In this document: positions 24,901-32,905 of the stretch, one piece after another | Position numbering within the stretch: position 1 is the first letter of the stretch | Layout of the letters: each line of letters opens with the position of its first letter | The notes under the pieces: model-generated | The model's database searches: none | The model's input: the letters and a program-made list of their open reading frames with translations, nothing else | Told to the model about the DNA's origin: nothing | Translations under genes and position numbers: made by a program | From: Aromatoleum toluclasticum ATCC 700605 | Lineage (GTDB): Bacteria; Pseudomonadota; Gammaproteobacteria; Burkholderiales; Rhodocyclaceae | Assembly (NCBI RefSeq): GCF_000378245.1 | Contig: NZ_KB899502.1 | Location: forward strand, 62,001 to 126,000 | DNA length: 64,000 bases | Direction: 5' to 3'

Positions 24901-27844
24901 TGTCGTGGTGCGGCGGCGGCGAGATCAGGCCGATGCCGGGCACGGTGAAGCGCACCTCGGCGATGCCGGCGTCCACTTTCCCGGCAGGTAGCTCGCCCCC
25001 TTCGCCGGGCTTGGCGCCTTGAGCCATCTTGATCTCTATCTGGCGCGCGTCGGCGAGGTACTGTGCGGTGACGCCGAAGCGCCCGCTGGCGACCTGCTTC
25101 ATGCTGCAGGCCCGCTCGGTGCCGAAGCGTTCGACCTGTTCGCCGCCCTCGCCGGTGCCGGAACTGCCGCCCAGGCGGTTCATCGCCACGGCGAGCGTCT
25201 CGTGCACCTCGCGGCTCAGCGAACCGAAGGACATCGAACCGGTGCCGAATCGCGCGACGATGGCGGCGGCCGCTTCGACTTCGTCGAGCGGGACGCCGCC
25301 GTCCGCGGCGGGCACCACGTCGAGCAGGGCGCGCAGCGTGGCGGGAGCCTCGCATGCGCCGTCGACCGCCGCAGCGAAGTCGCGGTAAGCGGCGGCATCG
25401 GCCTCGCGCGCAGCCTGCTGCAGCTTGCCGATGGTGTAGGGGTTCCACTGGTGGTGCTCGCCGTCGCGCCGCCAGTACAGCTCGCCGCCGGCCGGCAGCG
25501 GGGCATTGCCCGCCGTTGGAGCAGCCCAGGCCGCGGCATGGCGCTCGCGCGCCTCGCGCTCGAACAGCGCCAGCCCGGCCGCCGGCAGAGCGCAGGCCGT
25601 GCCGGTGAAGTACTCGTCCACGAAATCCTGCGCCAGGCCGATGGCCTCGAAGATCTGCGCGCCCTTGTAGCTCGCCAGCGTGGAGATGCCCATCTTGGCC
25701 ATCACCTTGAGCAACCCGCCTTCCAGCGCGGCGCGGTAGCCCGCCTGCGGATCGCGCGCGCGGGCGAGCCGTCCGGCGGCGGCCAGCGCATCCAGGCTGC
25801 GGTAGGCGAGCCAGGGGTGCACCGCGTCGGCGCCGTAGCCCACCAGCGTGCACAGGTGGTGCACCGCCGCCGCTTCACCGGCCACCAGCACCAGCGCGGC
25901 ACGCTGGCGCAGGCCGGCGCGGATCAGGTGGTGATGCACCGCGGCGGTGGCGAGCAGGTTGGGAATCGGCAGGCGCTCGGGGCCGGCAGCGCGGTCGTCG
26001 AGGATGAGCATCTCGACGCCTTCCTCGATCGCCGCGATGCAGTCGGCGCGCACCCGGTCGATCGCCTCGCGCAGCGCCTGCTCGGGGCCGAAGGTGATAT
26101 CCACCCGGCAGGCGCGGATGCCGTTGCGCGGGGTCGCGGCCAGTGCTTCCAGCGCCGCGAGATCGCCATCGGCCAGCACCGGCGAGTCGAGCAGCAGCTG
26201 GCGACAGTGTGCGGGGGTGGCTTCGAGCAGGTTGCGGTGGCGACCCACCGGCGCGGCGAGCGAGGTCACCAGCGCCTCGCGAATGTAGTCGAGCGGCGGG
26301 TTGGAGACCTGCGCGAACTGCTGCTTGAAGTAGGCGAACAGCGGGCGGTGACGCGCGGAGAGCAGCGCCGGCGGGGTGTCGTCGCCCATCGAGCCGACCG
26401 GGTCCCTGCCGCCTTCGGCCATCTTCTCCAGCAGGGCGTGCAGCAGCTCCTCGGTGTAGCCGAAGGCGTGCTGCAGGCGCTCGAGCACGGCGGGCGGTGG
26501 CGCGGCGGGGGGTGGGTCGGTGCGCTGTGCGAGCGTGCGCAGGCGCGGCTGGTAGGTGCGCAGCCAGGCGCCGTAGGGCGGTGCGGCGAGAGTGGCGAAG
26601 ATTTCGTCCTCGGGCACGATGCGCCCTTCGGCGAGGTCGGCAAGGAACAGCTGGCCCGGGCGCAGCCGGCCCTGCTGCACGATGTCGGCCGGCGCGCTGT
26701 CGAGCACTCCGGTTTCGCTGGCGAGGATCAGCCGCCGCTCGCGGGTCAGGCAGTAGCGGCAGGGGCGCAGGCCGTTCCGATCGAGGATGGCAGCGAGCTG
26801 GGTGCCGTCGGTGGCGACCACCAGCGCCGGGCCGTCCCACGGCTCCATCAGCGAAGCGTGCCAGGCGTAGAAGTCGCGCCGTGCGGGGTCCATCGCAGCG
26901 TCGTGGTGCCAGGCCTCGGGCACCATCATGCGCAACGCGTGCGGCAGGCTGCGCCCGGCCACCACCAGCAGTTCGAGCACGTGGTCGAACACCGCACTGT
27001 CGCTCAGGCCTTCGCCGGTGACCGGCAACACGGTGGCCAGATCCGCGCCGAGGCGGGCGGAGGCCATCTCGGCCTCGTGCGCGCGCAGCCAGTTGAGGTT
27101 GCCGCGCAGCGTGTTGATCTCCCCGTTGTGCACCAGGCAGCGATAGGGGTGGGCGAGCTGCCAGGCGCCCAGGGTGTTGGTGGAATAGCGCGCGTGCAGC
27201 AGCGCGAGTGCCGAGACGGTGCGCGGATCGCTCAGGTCGAGATAGAAGCGCGCGAGCTGCGGGCAGGTGAGCAGGCCCTTGTAGACCACGGTGCGGCGGT
27301 CGAGCGAACACAGGTAGAAGAGATCGCGCCCGGCACCGGCGAGGCCATGGATCGCGGCGTCGCGTTCGAGCGCGCGGCGCAGCACGTAAAGGTGCAGGTC
27401 GAGAGCCTCCGCGCTCACGGCGGGATCGCGCGGGGTGACGAAGAACTGCCACGCCGCGGGCTGCGACTCGGCCGCGGTGCGTCCCAGCCCGCCCGGCTCC
27501 ACCGGCACCTCGCGCCAGCCCACCAGATCGAAGCCGCGCGCGGCGCACACGGCGTCGACCAGGCAGCGGACGCGCGCCCGACGGCGCCCGTCGCGCGGCA
27601 TGAAGGCCTGGCCCAGACCGTAGCAGCCGCGCGCCGGGAGGTTGGCGACCTCGTCGGCGTACAGGGCGTAGGGAATCTGCAGCAGGATGCCGGCACCGTC
27701 GCCGCTTTCCTCTTCCGCGCCACGGGCGCTGCGGTGGTCGAGGTTGGCGAGCAGGCGCAGGCCGTCCGCGACCAGGGCATGGGTGGCGTGGCCGGTCAGA
27801 TCGACGAGGGCACCGACCCCGCAACTGGCGTGGGTCTCGAAAAT
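21905..27844 (-). CDS. Fused glutamate synthase (GltB-GltD in one polypeptide)
   Basis: About 1,972 residues from the catalytic Cys (codon 27823-27821), roughly GltB plus GltD. Order: class II amidotransferase with N-terminal nucleophile in THASCGVGALVDL; central domain; FMN synthase domain (TGEGGEQ, HHDIYSIEDLAQLIHDLK, SGDSGGTGASVKTS); [3Fe-4S] cysteines in CIMLRKCHCNTCSVG; GxGxG beta-helix (GNIIVGNVALYGATAG); then without a stop a GltD part with CMDCGVPACMAGCPIGN and CPAPCEPAC for [4Fe-4S] clusters, FAD motif VAVVGSGPTGMSAAQQ and NAD(P)H motif VLVLGGGDTGADC. It makes two glutamates from glutamine and 2-oxoglutarate. Fusion is usual in eukaryotes, uncommon in bacteria. No in-frame ATG, GTG or TTG lies near the Cys: the listed end is an in-frame ATT 7 codons upstream; an in-frame CTG lies at 27973, and an ATG at 27978 is in another frame. 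Confidence 0.88.
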   Translation of the reverse strand: MFETHASCGVGALVDLTGHATHALVADGLRLLANLDHRSARGAEEESGDGAGILLQIPYALYADEVANLPARGCYGLGQAFMPRDGRRRARVRCLVDAVCAARGFDLVGWREVPVEPGGLGRTAAESQPAAWQFFVTPRDPAVSAEALDLHLYVLRRALERDAAIHGLAGAGRDLFYLCSLDRRTVVYKGLLTCPQLARFYLDLSDPRTVSALALLHARYSTNTLGAWQLAHPYRCLVHNGEINTLRGNLNWLRAHEAEMASARLGADLATVLPVTGEGLSDSAVFDHVLELLVVAGRSLPHALRMMVPEAWHHDAAMDPARRDFYAWHASLMEPWDGPALVVATDGTQLAAILDRNGLRPCRYCLTRERRLILASETGVLDSAPADIVQQGRLRPGQLFLADLAEGRIVPEDEIFATLAAPPYGAWLRTYQPRLRTLAQRTDPPPAAPPPAVLERLQHAFGYTEELLHALLEKMAEGGRDPVGSMGDDTPPALLSARHRPLFAYFKQQFAQVSNPPLDYIREALVTSLAAPVGRHRNLLEATPAHCRQLLLDSPVLADGDLAALEALAATPRNGIRACRVDITFGPEQALREAIDRVRADCIAAIEEGVEMLILDDRAAGPERLPIPNLLATAAVHHHLIRAGLRQRAALVLVAGEAAAVHHLCTLVGYGADAVHPWLAYRSLDALAAAGRLARARDPQAGYRAALEGGLLKVMAKMGISTLASYKGAQIFEAIGLAQDFVDEYFTGTACALPAAGLALFEREARERHAAAWAAPTAGNAPLPAGGELYWRRDGEHHQWNPYTIGKLQQAAREADAAAYRDFAAAVDGACEAPATLRALLDVVPAADGGVPLDEVEAAAAIVARFGTGSMSFGSLSREVHETLAVAMNRLGGSSGTGEGGEQVERFGTERACSMKQVASGRFGVTAQYLADARQIEIKMAQGAKPGEGGELPAGKVDAGIAEVRFTVPGIGLISPPPHHDIYSIEDLAQLIHDLKCASPAAEIHVKLVAEAGVGTIAAGVAKARADAVLISGDSGGTGASVKTSIKGAGSGWELGLAETHRALMANRLRSRIRVRVDGGFLTGRDVVVAALLGAEEYGFGTAALVALGCIMLRKCHCNTCSVGIATQDPELRRRFAGAPEHVMNYLSFVAAEVRAWMARLGFRRMDEMIGRVDCLKARALVHPKGLTVDVSALLAPVPGDDTPRRTRAQDHKLAAQLDHVLIEPALAALARGECYTHRLAITNRDRSFGTLLSHELTVRHGARGLPADSIRLDCHGHAGQSFGAFLCAGISLHLTGDANDHVGKGLSGGRIVVATPADAGYPAAGNIIVGNVALYGATAGEAYINGQAGERFAVRNSGAQAVVEGAGDHACEYMTGGAVIFLGPVGRNFGAGMSGGVAYLLDADPQLRLRLNGSDLCAELPDETRDHPRLHRLLARHAQFTGSALARELLAAWPGTAARFLKLIPAAYAALTEARPAPPTVAPPASENHPDGYRRHPRIPIAYRAPVERVGDHREIYAPHWDAAQLRTQGERCMDCGVPACMAGCPIGNRIPEWNDLVSRDDWRTALDRLHATNNFPEFTGYACPAPCEPACTLAVSGEAVTIKSIERAIVDRGWDEGWILAQPPARRSGRRVAVVGSGPTGMSAAQQLNRAGHRVTVFERDDAVGGLLTYGIPDFKLAKARVARRVEQLAAEGVVFRTAVQVGVDLPLTRLRREYDAVLLALGAPVARDVPAAGRALAGIHFGMAYLVAENRRQAGRPAAPLDARGRRVLVLGGGDTGADCVATAHRQGAAQVNQVSIHPRPPDQRPPGNPWPAWPQTFEPTYALKEGARAVFGLNSVAFLDEDGDGQVDAVLFERVRWQRDAAGRRTAKEVLESGIRLEADLVLIAAGFAGPDLAPFATSGLAPDGCGVLAANATLMTALPGVFVAGDARRGPSLIVWAIGDGRDAARAIDRYLAGASRLPPSLASANPPLSARGL

Positions 27845-28201
27845 GGCGCCTGTCTCCGCGCGGTCTCGCTCTGGGCAGTATAGGCGGCGTGCGGCGTGGC
27901 CGCGATGTGCCGTGTCCCGGCATCCAGACGCGGGATCGTCGGCGAACCTGCTGCAGTGATGAGGAGGCTCCAGTCCATCTGCCGGTAAGTCGCCCGACGG
28001 TAGTGCGCGCCGGGGAACAGGAAGGTCGAGAAATTCCTCGCGCGACCGTCGGTGGCCGCAAGCGGGAAGAAGAGGCTCCAAGCGCCCAGCGATCCGGCTT
28101 CCCGAGGCGATCCGTAGTCTCAACGGACGATGAGCGTGCCGCGGCTCGTCGCGAAAATGGCTTCCATACCGGCAAGGGCCGGGCTCATGGGAGCCGGAGA
28201 C
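27845..28201. other. Divergent intergenic region, glutamate synthase / extradiol dioxygenase
   Basis: 357 nt. Holds palindrome site 6 for the rightward operon. Leftward it must hold the true start and promoter of the fused glutamate synthase; an ATG at 27978 opens a 60-codon frame (MDWSLLITAAG...) out of register with GltB by one base. Otherwise nothing recognised. Confidence 0.5.
28115..28132 (+). promoter_or_regulatory. GTCC-N4-GGAC palindrome, site 6
   Basis: TAGTCTCAACGGACGATG, identical over 18 bases to site 3. Centre about 79 nt before the dioxygenase start at 28202. Its final ATG (28130) opens an in-frame 24-codon extension of the dioxygenase, but the conserved protein starts at 28202. 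Confidence 0.7.
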
Positions 28202-29092
28202 ATGATCGATATTCGCGGTCTGGGTTATATCGTCACCCAAACCGATCAGCTTGCCCAATGGCAGAGCTACGCGCAGGACGTACTCGGAATGATGACGTCG
28301 CCGGCACCCGGGGGCGGCCTGTACGTGAAGATGGACGAGCGCCCGTTCCGCATGCTGGCGGCCGAAGGGCCGGAGCGCCGTTACGTCGCGTCGGGTTGGG
28401 AACTCGCCGACGAACGCGCCTTCGATGCCGCGATCACGGTGCTCGAGCAGAAGCGCGCGAAATGGGAGCCGGCCTCGGCCGGGCTGTGCGAGCAGCGCGG
28501 GATGCAGGCGATCGCGATCGTCACCGACCCCTCCGGCAACCGGCACGAACTGGGCTGGGGGCATCGCTCGGACTGCCTGCCTTTCGTGTCGCCACAGGGC
28601 GTGCCGCGCTTCATTACCGGCGACATGGGCCTCGGCCACACGGTGCTGCCGGCGCCGAACTTCGACGAGACGATCGCCTTCCACCGCGATGTGCTCGGTT
28701 TCGGCGTGTCGGACATCTTCAATTTCCGCCCCGATCCGTCCAGCCCGGGGGTGCGCATCCACTTCCTGCACTGCGCCAACGCGCGCCACCACAGCCTCGC
28801 GCTGGCGGAATACCCGGTGCCGTCGGGCTGCGTGCATGTGATGGTGGAAGTCGATTCGATGACCGAGGTCGGGCGCGCGCACGACCGCCGCACCGCGCAC
28901 GGCGTGCCGCTGTCGGCCACGCTCGGGCAGCACCTCAACGACCGCATGATCTCCTTCTACATGAAGACGCCTTCCGACTTCGACTTGGAGTACGGCTTCG
29001 GCGGCTTGCAGGTCGACTGGTCGCGCCACACCGCCTTCGAGTTCACGCGCGTGAGCCTGTGGGGCCACGACTTCTCGGCCGGACAGCAATAA
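28202..29092 (+). CDS. tesB: Type I extradiol dioxygenase (TesB/HsaC-like)
   Basis: 296 residues from ATG 28202, RBS GGAG. Two VOC domains. Metal ligands sit at BphC-like positions: His146 in GLGHTVL, a His in the 196-197 pair of NARHHSLAL, and Glu263 in FDLEYGFGG; Tyr in ISFYMKTPSDFD is the conserved second-sphere residue. IDIRGLGYIVTQTDQLAQW, SATLGQHLNDRM and SLWGHDF closely follow HsaC. HsaC/TesB cleave the catechol 3,4-DHSA (former steroid ring A) between C4 and C5. The assignment to steroid rather than biphenyl-type substrate rests on this likeness and on the downstream ipd genes. First gene of a ten-gene operon reaching 37977; palindrome site 6 lies upstream. Confidence 0.85.
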   Translation: MIDIRGLGYIVTQTDQLAQWQSYAQDVLGMMTSPAPGGGLYVKMDERPFRMLAAEGPERRYVASGWELADERAFDAAITVLEQKRAKWEPASAGLCEQRGMQAIAIVTDPSGNRHELGWGHRSDCLPFVSPQGVPRFITGDMGLGHTVLPAPNFDETIAFHRDVLGFGVSDIFNFRPDPSSPGVRIHFLHCANARHHSLALAEYPVPSGCVHVMVEVDSMTEVGRAHDRRTAHGVPLSATLGQHLNDRMISFYMKTPSDFDLEYGFGGLQVDWSRHTAFEFTRVSLWGHDFSAGQQ

Positions 29093-29103
29093 GGACCACG
29101 CAA

Positions 29104-29982
29104 ATGGACAAGAGAATGACTACCGCGGATGTCGTCGGCGCGCTGCGCGACGGCATGACGATCGGTTTCGGAGGATGGGGCCCGCGGCGCAAGCCGATGG
29201 CGATCGTGCGCGAAATCCTGCGCTCGCCGGTGAAGGACCTGACGGTGGTCGCCTATGGCGGTCCCGAGGTCGGCATGCTGTGCGCCGCCGGCAAGGTGAA
29301 GAAGCTGGTGTTCGGCTTCGCCACGCTCGACGCGATCCCGCTCGAACCGTATTACCGCAAGGCGCGCGAGGCGGGCGAGCTGAAGGATCTGATGGAGCTG
29401 GACGAGGGCATGTTCCAGTGGGGCCTGCGCGCCGCCGGCATGCGCCTGCCCTTCCTGCCGACGCGCTGCGGCCTCGCGACCGATGTCGTGAAGCTCAACC
29501 CGGAGCTGCGCACGATCCGTTCGCCCTACGACGACGGCGAGGTGCTGATCGCGATGCCGGCATTGAAGCTCGACGTCGCGCTGCTGCACGTCAATGTCGC
29601 CGACCGGCTCGGTAACACGCTGGTCACCGGACCCGATCCCTACTTCGACCACCTCTTCGCGCGCGCGGCCGAGCAGTGTTACGTGTCCGCCGAGCGTGTC
29701 GAGGACCGGCTTCAGCTCGACGCCGCGAGCGCGCGCAGCAACACCTTCGAGCGCTACCTCGTGACCGGCGTCGTCGAAGCGCCCTTCGGCGCGCACCCGA
29801 CCTCGTGCCCGTCGGACTACGGCTGGGACATAAGCCACTTCAAGCGCTACGCCGCCAGCGCGGGCGAGGAGGGCGGCTGGCAAGCCTATGTCGATGAATT
29901 CGTCACCCCGGGCGAAGCCGCCTACCAGGAAAAGAACGGCGGGGCCGCGCGTCTCGGGACGCTGCCGCTGCCGGTGTTCTGA
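29104..29982 (+). CDS. ipdA: IpdA, COCHEA-CoA hydrolase alpha subunit (CoA-transferase fold)
   Basis: 292 residues, the length remembered for M. tuberculosis IpdA. Class I CoA-transferase alpha fold beginning LRDGMTIGFGGWGPRRKPMA, with VVAYGGPEVGMLCAAGKVKK and an invariant LDEGM segment (Glu101 is the likely catalytic acid), then RLPFLPTRCGLATD and HPTSCPSDYGWD. IpdA and IpdB together hydrolyse the last steroid ring (ring D-derived COCHEA-CoA) rather than transfer CoA. Starts 11 nt after the dioxygenase gene and is 12 nt from ipdB. Confidence 0.88.
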   Translation: MDKRMTTADVVGALRDGMTIGFGGWGPRRKPMAIVREILRSPVKDLTVVAYGGPEVGMLCAAGKVKKLVFGFATLDAIPLEPYYRKAREAGELKDLMELDEGMFQWGLRAAGMRLPFLPTRCGLATDVVKLNPELRTIRSPYDDGEVLIAMPALKLDVALLHVNVADRLGNTLVTGPDPYFDHLFARAAEQCYVSAERVEDRLQLDAASARSNTFERYLVTGVVEAPFGAHPTSCPSDYGWDISHFKRYAASAGEEGGWQAYVDEFVTPGEAAYQEKNGGAARLGTLPLPVF

Positions 29983-29994
29983 GGAGACCCCGCG

Positions 29995-30795
29995 ATGACC
30001 GAAAAAATTGATTTCACCCTGGCCGAACTGATGATCGTCGCCGCTTCGGAAGCCTGGCGCGGCGACGGTGAGCTGCTCGCTTCGGGCCTCGGCGTGATTC
30101 CGCGCCTGGGCGCGAGCCTCGCGAAGCTCACGCACAGCGAGGGCCTGCTGATGACCGACAGCGAAGCCTTCCTCGTCGAGGAGCCGATCCCGCTCGGGCC
30201 GCGCGGCGACTACCAGCCGCGCTATTCCGGCTACATGCCCTTCGAGCGCGTGTTCGAATGCGTGTGGGGCGGGCGTCGCCACGCGATGGTCGGCCCGACC
30301 CAGGTGGACCGCTGGGGCCAGACCAACCTCTCGTGCGTCGGCGACTACGCGAAGCCCAAGTCGGCGATGCTCGGCGTGCGCGGCCTGCCCGGCAACAGCA
30401 TCAACCACATCAACTCCTTCTTCGTCCCGAATCACAGCCGCCGCGTGTTCGTCGAGGGCGAGGTCGACATGGTGTCCGGCGTCGGCTTCAAGCCCGAGCG
30501 CTGGAACGACGGCGAGCGCAACGACCTGATGCAGATCCGCATCGTCGTCACCGACCTGTGCGTGATGGATTACGACGGCCCCTCGCGGGCGGCGCGCGTG
30601 CGCTCGCTGCACCCCGGCGTGAGCTTCGCGGAAGTGCAGGAGAAGACCGGCTTCCCGCTCATCGCGGCGCCCGATCTGTGCGAAACCGCGCATCCGACCG
30701 CCGACCAGCTTGCGTTGATCCGCCGCCTCGACCCCCACGAAGTGCGCGCGACGGCGATCAAGGGCAATCCGCCGGGCATTCGTCCGGCGTCTTGA
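29995..30795 (+). CDS. ipdB: IpdB, COCHEA-CoA hydrolase beta subunit
   Basis: 266 residues, RBS GAGGAG. CoA-transferase beta-subunit fold: TLAELMIVAASEAWRGDGE, LGVIPRLGASLAKLTHSEG, then GGRRHAMVGPTQVDRWGQTN and LPGNSINHINSFFVPNH, as in the Rv3552/IpdB family. The usual active-site Glu of true transferases (EnG motif) is not seen in the expected place, in line with a hydrolytic role of the pair. Lies immediately behind ipdA; the equivalents in Comamonas are the ScdL1/ScdL2 subunits (as I recall). Confidence 0.88.
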   Translation: MTEKIDFTLAELMIVAASEAWRGDGELLASGLGVIPRLGASLAKLTHSEGLLMTDSEAFLVEEPIPLGPRGDYQPRYSGYMPFERVFECVWGGRRHAMVGPTQVDRWGQTNLSCVGDYAKPKSAMLGVRGLPGNSINHINSFFVPNHSRRVFVEGEVDMVSGVGFKPERWNDGERNDLMQIRIVVTDLCVMDYDGPSRAARVRSLHPGVSFAEVQEKTGFPLIAAPDLCETAHPTADQLALIRRLDPHEVRATAIKGNPPGIRPAS

Positions 30796-30814
30796 CCCGA
30801 CAAGGAAAACGACA

Positions 30815-31741
30815 ATGACCGCCCCGACGACCCCCAACGCTGGCGACTTCGTGAGCCGCGCCGACACCTCCTCCTACGAGACCGACCTGCCCGTGAAATA
30901 CGCCGTGCAGGACGGCATCGCGACCGTGACGATGTGCCGGCCGGAGTTCAACAACGCGCAGAACTCGCAGATGACCTACGCCATCGACGCGGCCTTGCGG
31001 CGTGCCGTCGATGACGACGCCGTGAAGGTGATCGTGCTGCGCGGCGAGGGTCGGCACTTCTCGGCGGGGCACGACATCGGCACGCCGGGACGCGACATCA
31101 ACAAGCCCTTCGACCGCGTCCACTTGTGGTGGGATCACACCAACAAGCCGGGCGGCGAGTACCTGTATGCGCGCGAGCAGGAGGTGTACCTCGGCATGTG
31201 CCGGCGCTGGCGCGAACTGCCGAAGCCGACCATCGCGATGGTGCAGGGGGCGTGCGTCGCGGGCGGGCTGATGCTCGCGTGGGTGTGCGACCTGATCGTC
31301 GCGTCCGACGATGCCTTCTTCCAGGACCCGGTGGTCCGCATGGGCATCCCGGGCGTCGAGTATTTCGCCCATCCCTTCGAGCTGCATCCGCGCATTGCCA
31401 AGGAGTTCCTCTTCGTCGGCGACCGCATGGGGGCCGAGCGCGCGTACCAGATGGGCATGGTCAATCGCGTCGTGCCGCGTGCCGAACTCGAAGCGGCGAC
31501 CTACGCGATCGCCGCGCGCATCGCGCAGCAGCCGCGCATGGGGCTCGCGCTGACCAAGCAGGCGATCAACCACGTCGAGGACCTGCAGGGCAAGCGCACC
31601 GCGATGGACGCGGCCTTCGGCTGGCACCACTTCGCGCATGCGCACAACGAACTGCTGTCGGGCGACAAGCTGGGCGGCTACGACGCGAAGGCGATGGCCC
31701 AGGCCAACAAGCAGGCCGCCACAGCAGGAGAGGGCGCATGA
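30815..31741 (+). CDS. Long crotonase-family enzyme of the C/D-ring operon
   Basis: 308 residues, about 50 more than a standard crotonase. The core is clear: GIATVTMCRPEFNNAQNSQM, oxyanion segments GRHFSAGHDIGTPG and VQGACVAGGLMLAWVCDLI. Insert DINKPFDRVHLWWDHTNKP between the two, and a longer N-terminus, account for the extra length. FFQDPVVRMGIPG lies where hydratases have their acid/base residues. In steroid degraders a second crotonase beside EchA20 hydrates an opened-ring enoyl-CoA; whether this one acts before or after ring D opening cannot be told. Its stop overlaps the ipdC start by 4 nt (ATGA). Confidence 0.85.
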   Translation: MTAPTTPNAGDFVSRADTSSYETDLPVKYAVQDGIATVTMCRPEFNNAQNSQMTYAIDAALRRAVDDDAVKVIVLRGEGRHFSAGHDIGTPGRDINKPFDRVHLWWDHTNKPGGEYLYAREQEVYLGMCRRWRELPKPTIAMVQGACVAGGLMLAWVCDLIVASDDAFFQDPVVRMGIPGVEYFAHPFELHPRIAKEFLFVGDRMGAERAYQMGMVNRVVPRAELEAATYAIAARIAQQPRMGLALTKQAINHVEDLQGKRTAMDAAFGWHHFAHAHNELLSGDKLGGYDAKAMAQANKQAATAGEGA

Positions 31742-32853
31742 ACCGCGACACGCTGTTTGATTATTCGGAGCTGCTGCGCACGCCCCTCACCGAGGCGTTG
31801 GGCTGCCGCTTTCCCGTAGTGCAGACGGCGATGGGCTGGGTCGCCGACGCGAATCTCGTGATCGCGACCACGAAAGCGGGCGGCTTCGGCTTCCTCGCAG
31901 GCGCGACGATCGAGGCGCACAAGCTCGAAGCAGAAATCCGCAAGGTGATCGCCGCGACGGGCGGGACGAAATTCGGCCTCAACTTCCACATGTTCCAGGA
32001 AAACGCCGCGCAGTGCGTGGATCTCGCGATCCAGTACAAGCTGCGCGCGGTGAGCTACGGGCGCGGACCGGACAAGAAGACCATCGCGCGCTTCAAGCAG
32101 GCCGGCGTGCTGTGCATCCCAACGGTCGGCGCGCTCAAGCATGCGGTGAAGGCGGTCGAGCTCGGCGCCGACATGATCACGATCCAGGGCGGCGAGGGCG
32201 GCGGGCACACCGGCGGCGTGCCGACCACGATCCTGTTGCCGCAGGTGCTCGACGCCGTGAAGGTGCCGGTGATCGCGGCCGGCGGCTATTCGACCGGACG
32301 CGGGCTGGCCGCGGCGCTGGCGGCAGGCGCCGCGGGCATCGCGATGGGCACGCGCTTCCTGATGACCACCGATGCGCCGACGCCGCGCGCGACGCTGCAG
32401 CGCTATGTCGCCGTCGACGACCCGCAGAAGATCCGCGTGACGCTCGCGGTCGACGGCATGCGTCACCGCATGATCGACAACCCGTTCATCCGTCGCCTCG
32501 AAGCGGCGGGCCCACTGGGGCGCCTCGCGATCGCGCTGAAGAGCGCGTGGGCGTGGAAGGCGCAGACGGGCATGAGCTTCGGGCACATGCTCGGCGTGCT
32601 GCGCCAGGCGATCAAGGAAGATGCCGGCGCCGTGTCGCAGACGGTGATGTCGGCCAACCAGCCGGTGCTGCTGCAACGCTCGATGGTCGAAGGGCGCCCG
32701 GACGAAGGCATCCTGCCGAGCGGCCAGGTCGCCGCGGCGATCGGCGAACTGCAGAGCTGCGACGAAGTCATCGGCGGGATTGCCGCCGAGGCCGAAGCTT
32801 GCCTCGCGCGCCTGTACGCCCGGCTCGAGACGCAGGTCAGCACCGCGACCTGA
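31738..32853 (+). CDS. ipdC: IpdC-like NPD-family flavin reductase
   Basis: 371 residues, starting inside the previous stop codon (ATGA). Nitronate-monooxygenase/2-nitropropane-dioxygenase TIM barrel with FMN: FPVVQTAMGWVADANLV, AGGFGFLAGATIEA, TIQGGEGGGHTGGVPTTILL (FMN loop) and VPVIAAGGYSTGRGLAAAL with GIAMGTRF. The same family at the same place in the actinobacterial KstR2 regulon is IpdC (Rv3553), which introduces a double bond into 5-OH-HIC-CoA (a hydroxylated HIP-derived intermediate). Position between the ipdAB-crotonase block and echA20 supports that role over nitronate oxidation. Confidence 0.82.
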   Translation: MNRDTLFDYSELLRTPLTEALGCRFPVVQTAMGWVADANLVIATTKAGGFGFLAGATIEAHKLEAEIRKVIAATGGTKFGLNFHMFQENAAQCVDLAIQYKLRAVSYGRGPDKKTIARFKQAGVLCIPTVGALKHAVKAVELGADMITIQGGEGGGHTGGVPTTILLPQVLDAVKVPVIAAGGYSTGRGLAAALAAGAAGIAMGTRFLMTTDAPTPRATLQRYVAVDDPQKIRVTLAVDGMRHRMIDNPFIRRLEAAGPLGRLAIALKSAWAWKAQTGMSFGHMLGVLRQAIKEDAGAVSQTVMSANQPVLLQRSMVEGRPDEGILPSGQVAAAIGELQSCDEVIGGIAAEAEACLARLYARLETQVSTAT

Positions 32854-32905
32854 GTCGCGACAAACGAGATACCCCGACCCTACAGAAAAGACTGGAGACC
32901 CCCAC

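Noticed and set aside
25019-27883. 954-codon plus-strand frame opposite glutamate synthase
   Set aside because: Complementary shadow; His/Arg/Gln-rich, without domain motifs.
27845-29089. Extension of the glutamate synthase frame to a 2,394-codon open frame
   Set aside because: The upstream 415 codons are antisense to the extradiol dioxygenase gene and its promoter and match no glutamate synthase leader.
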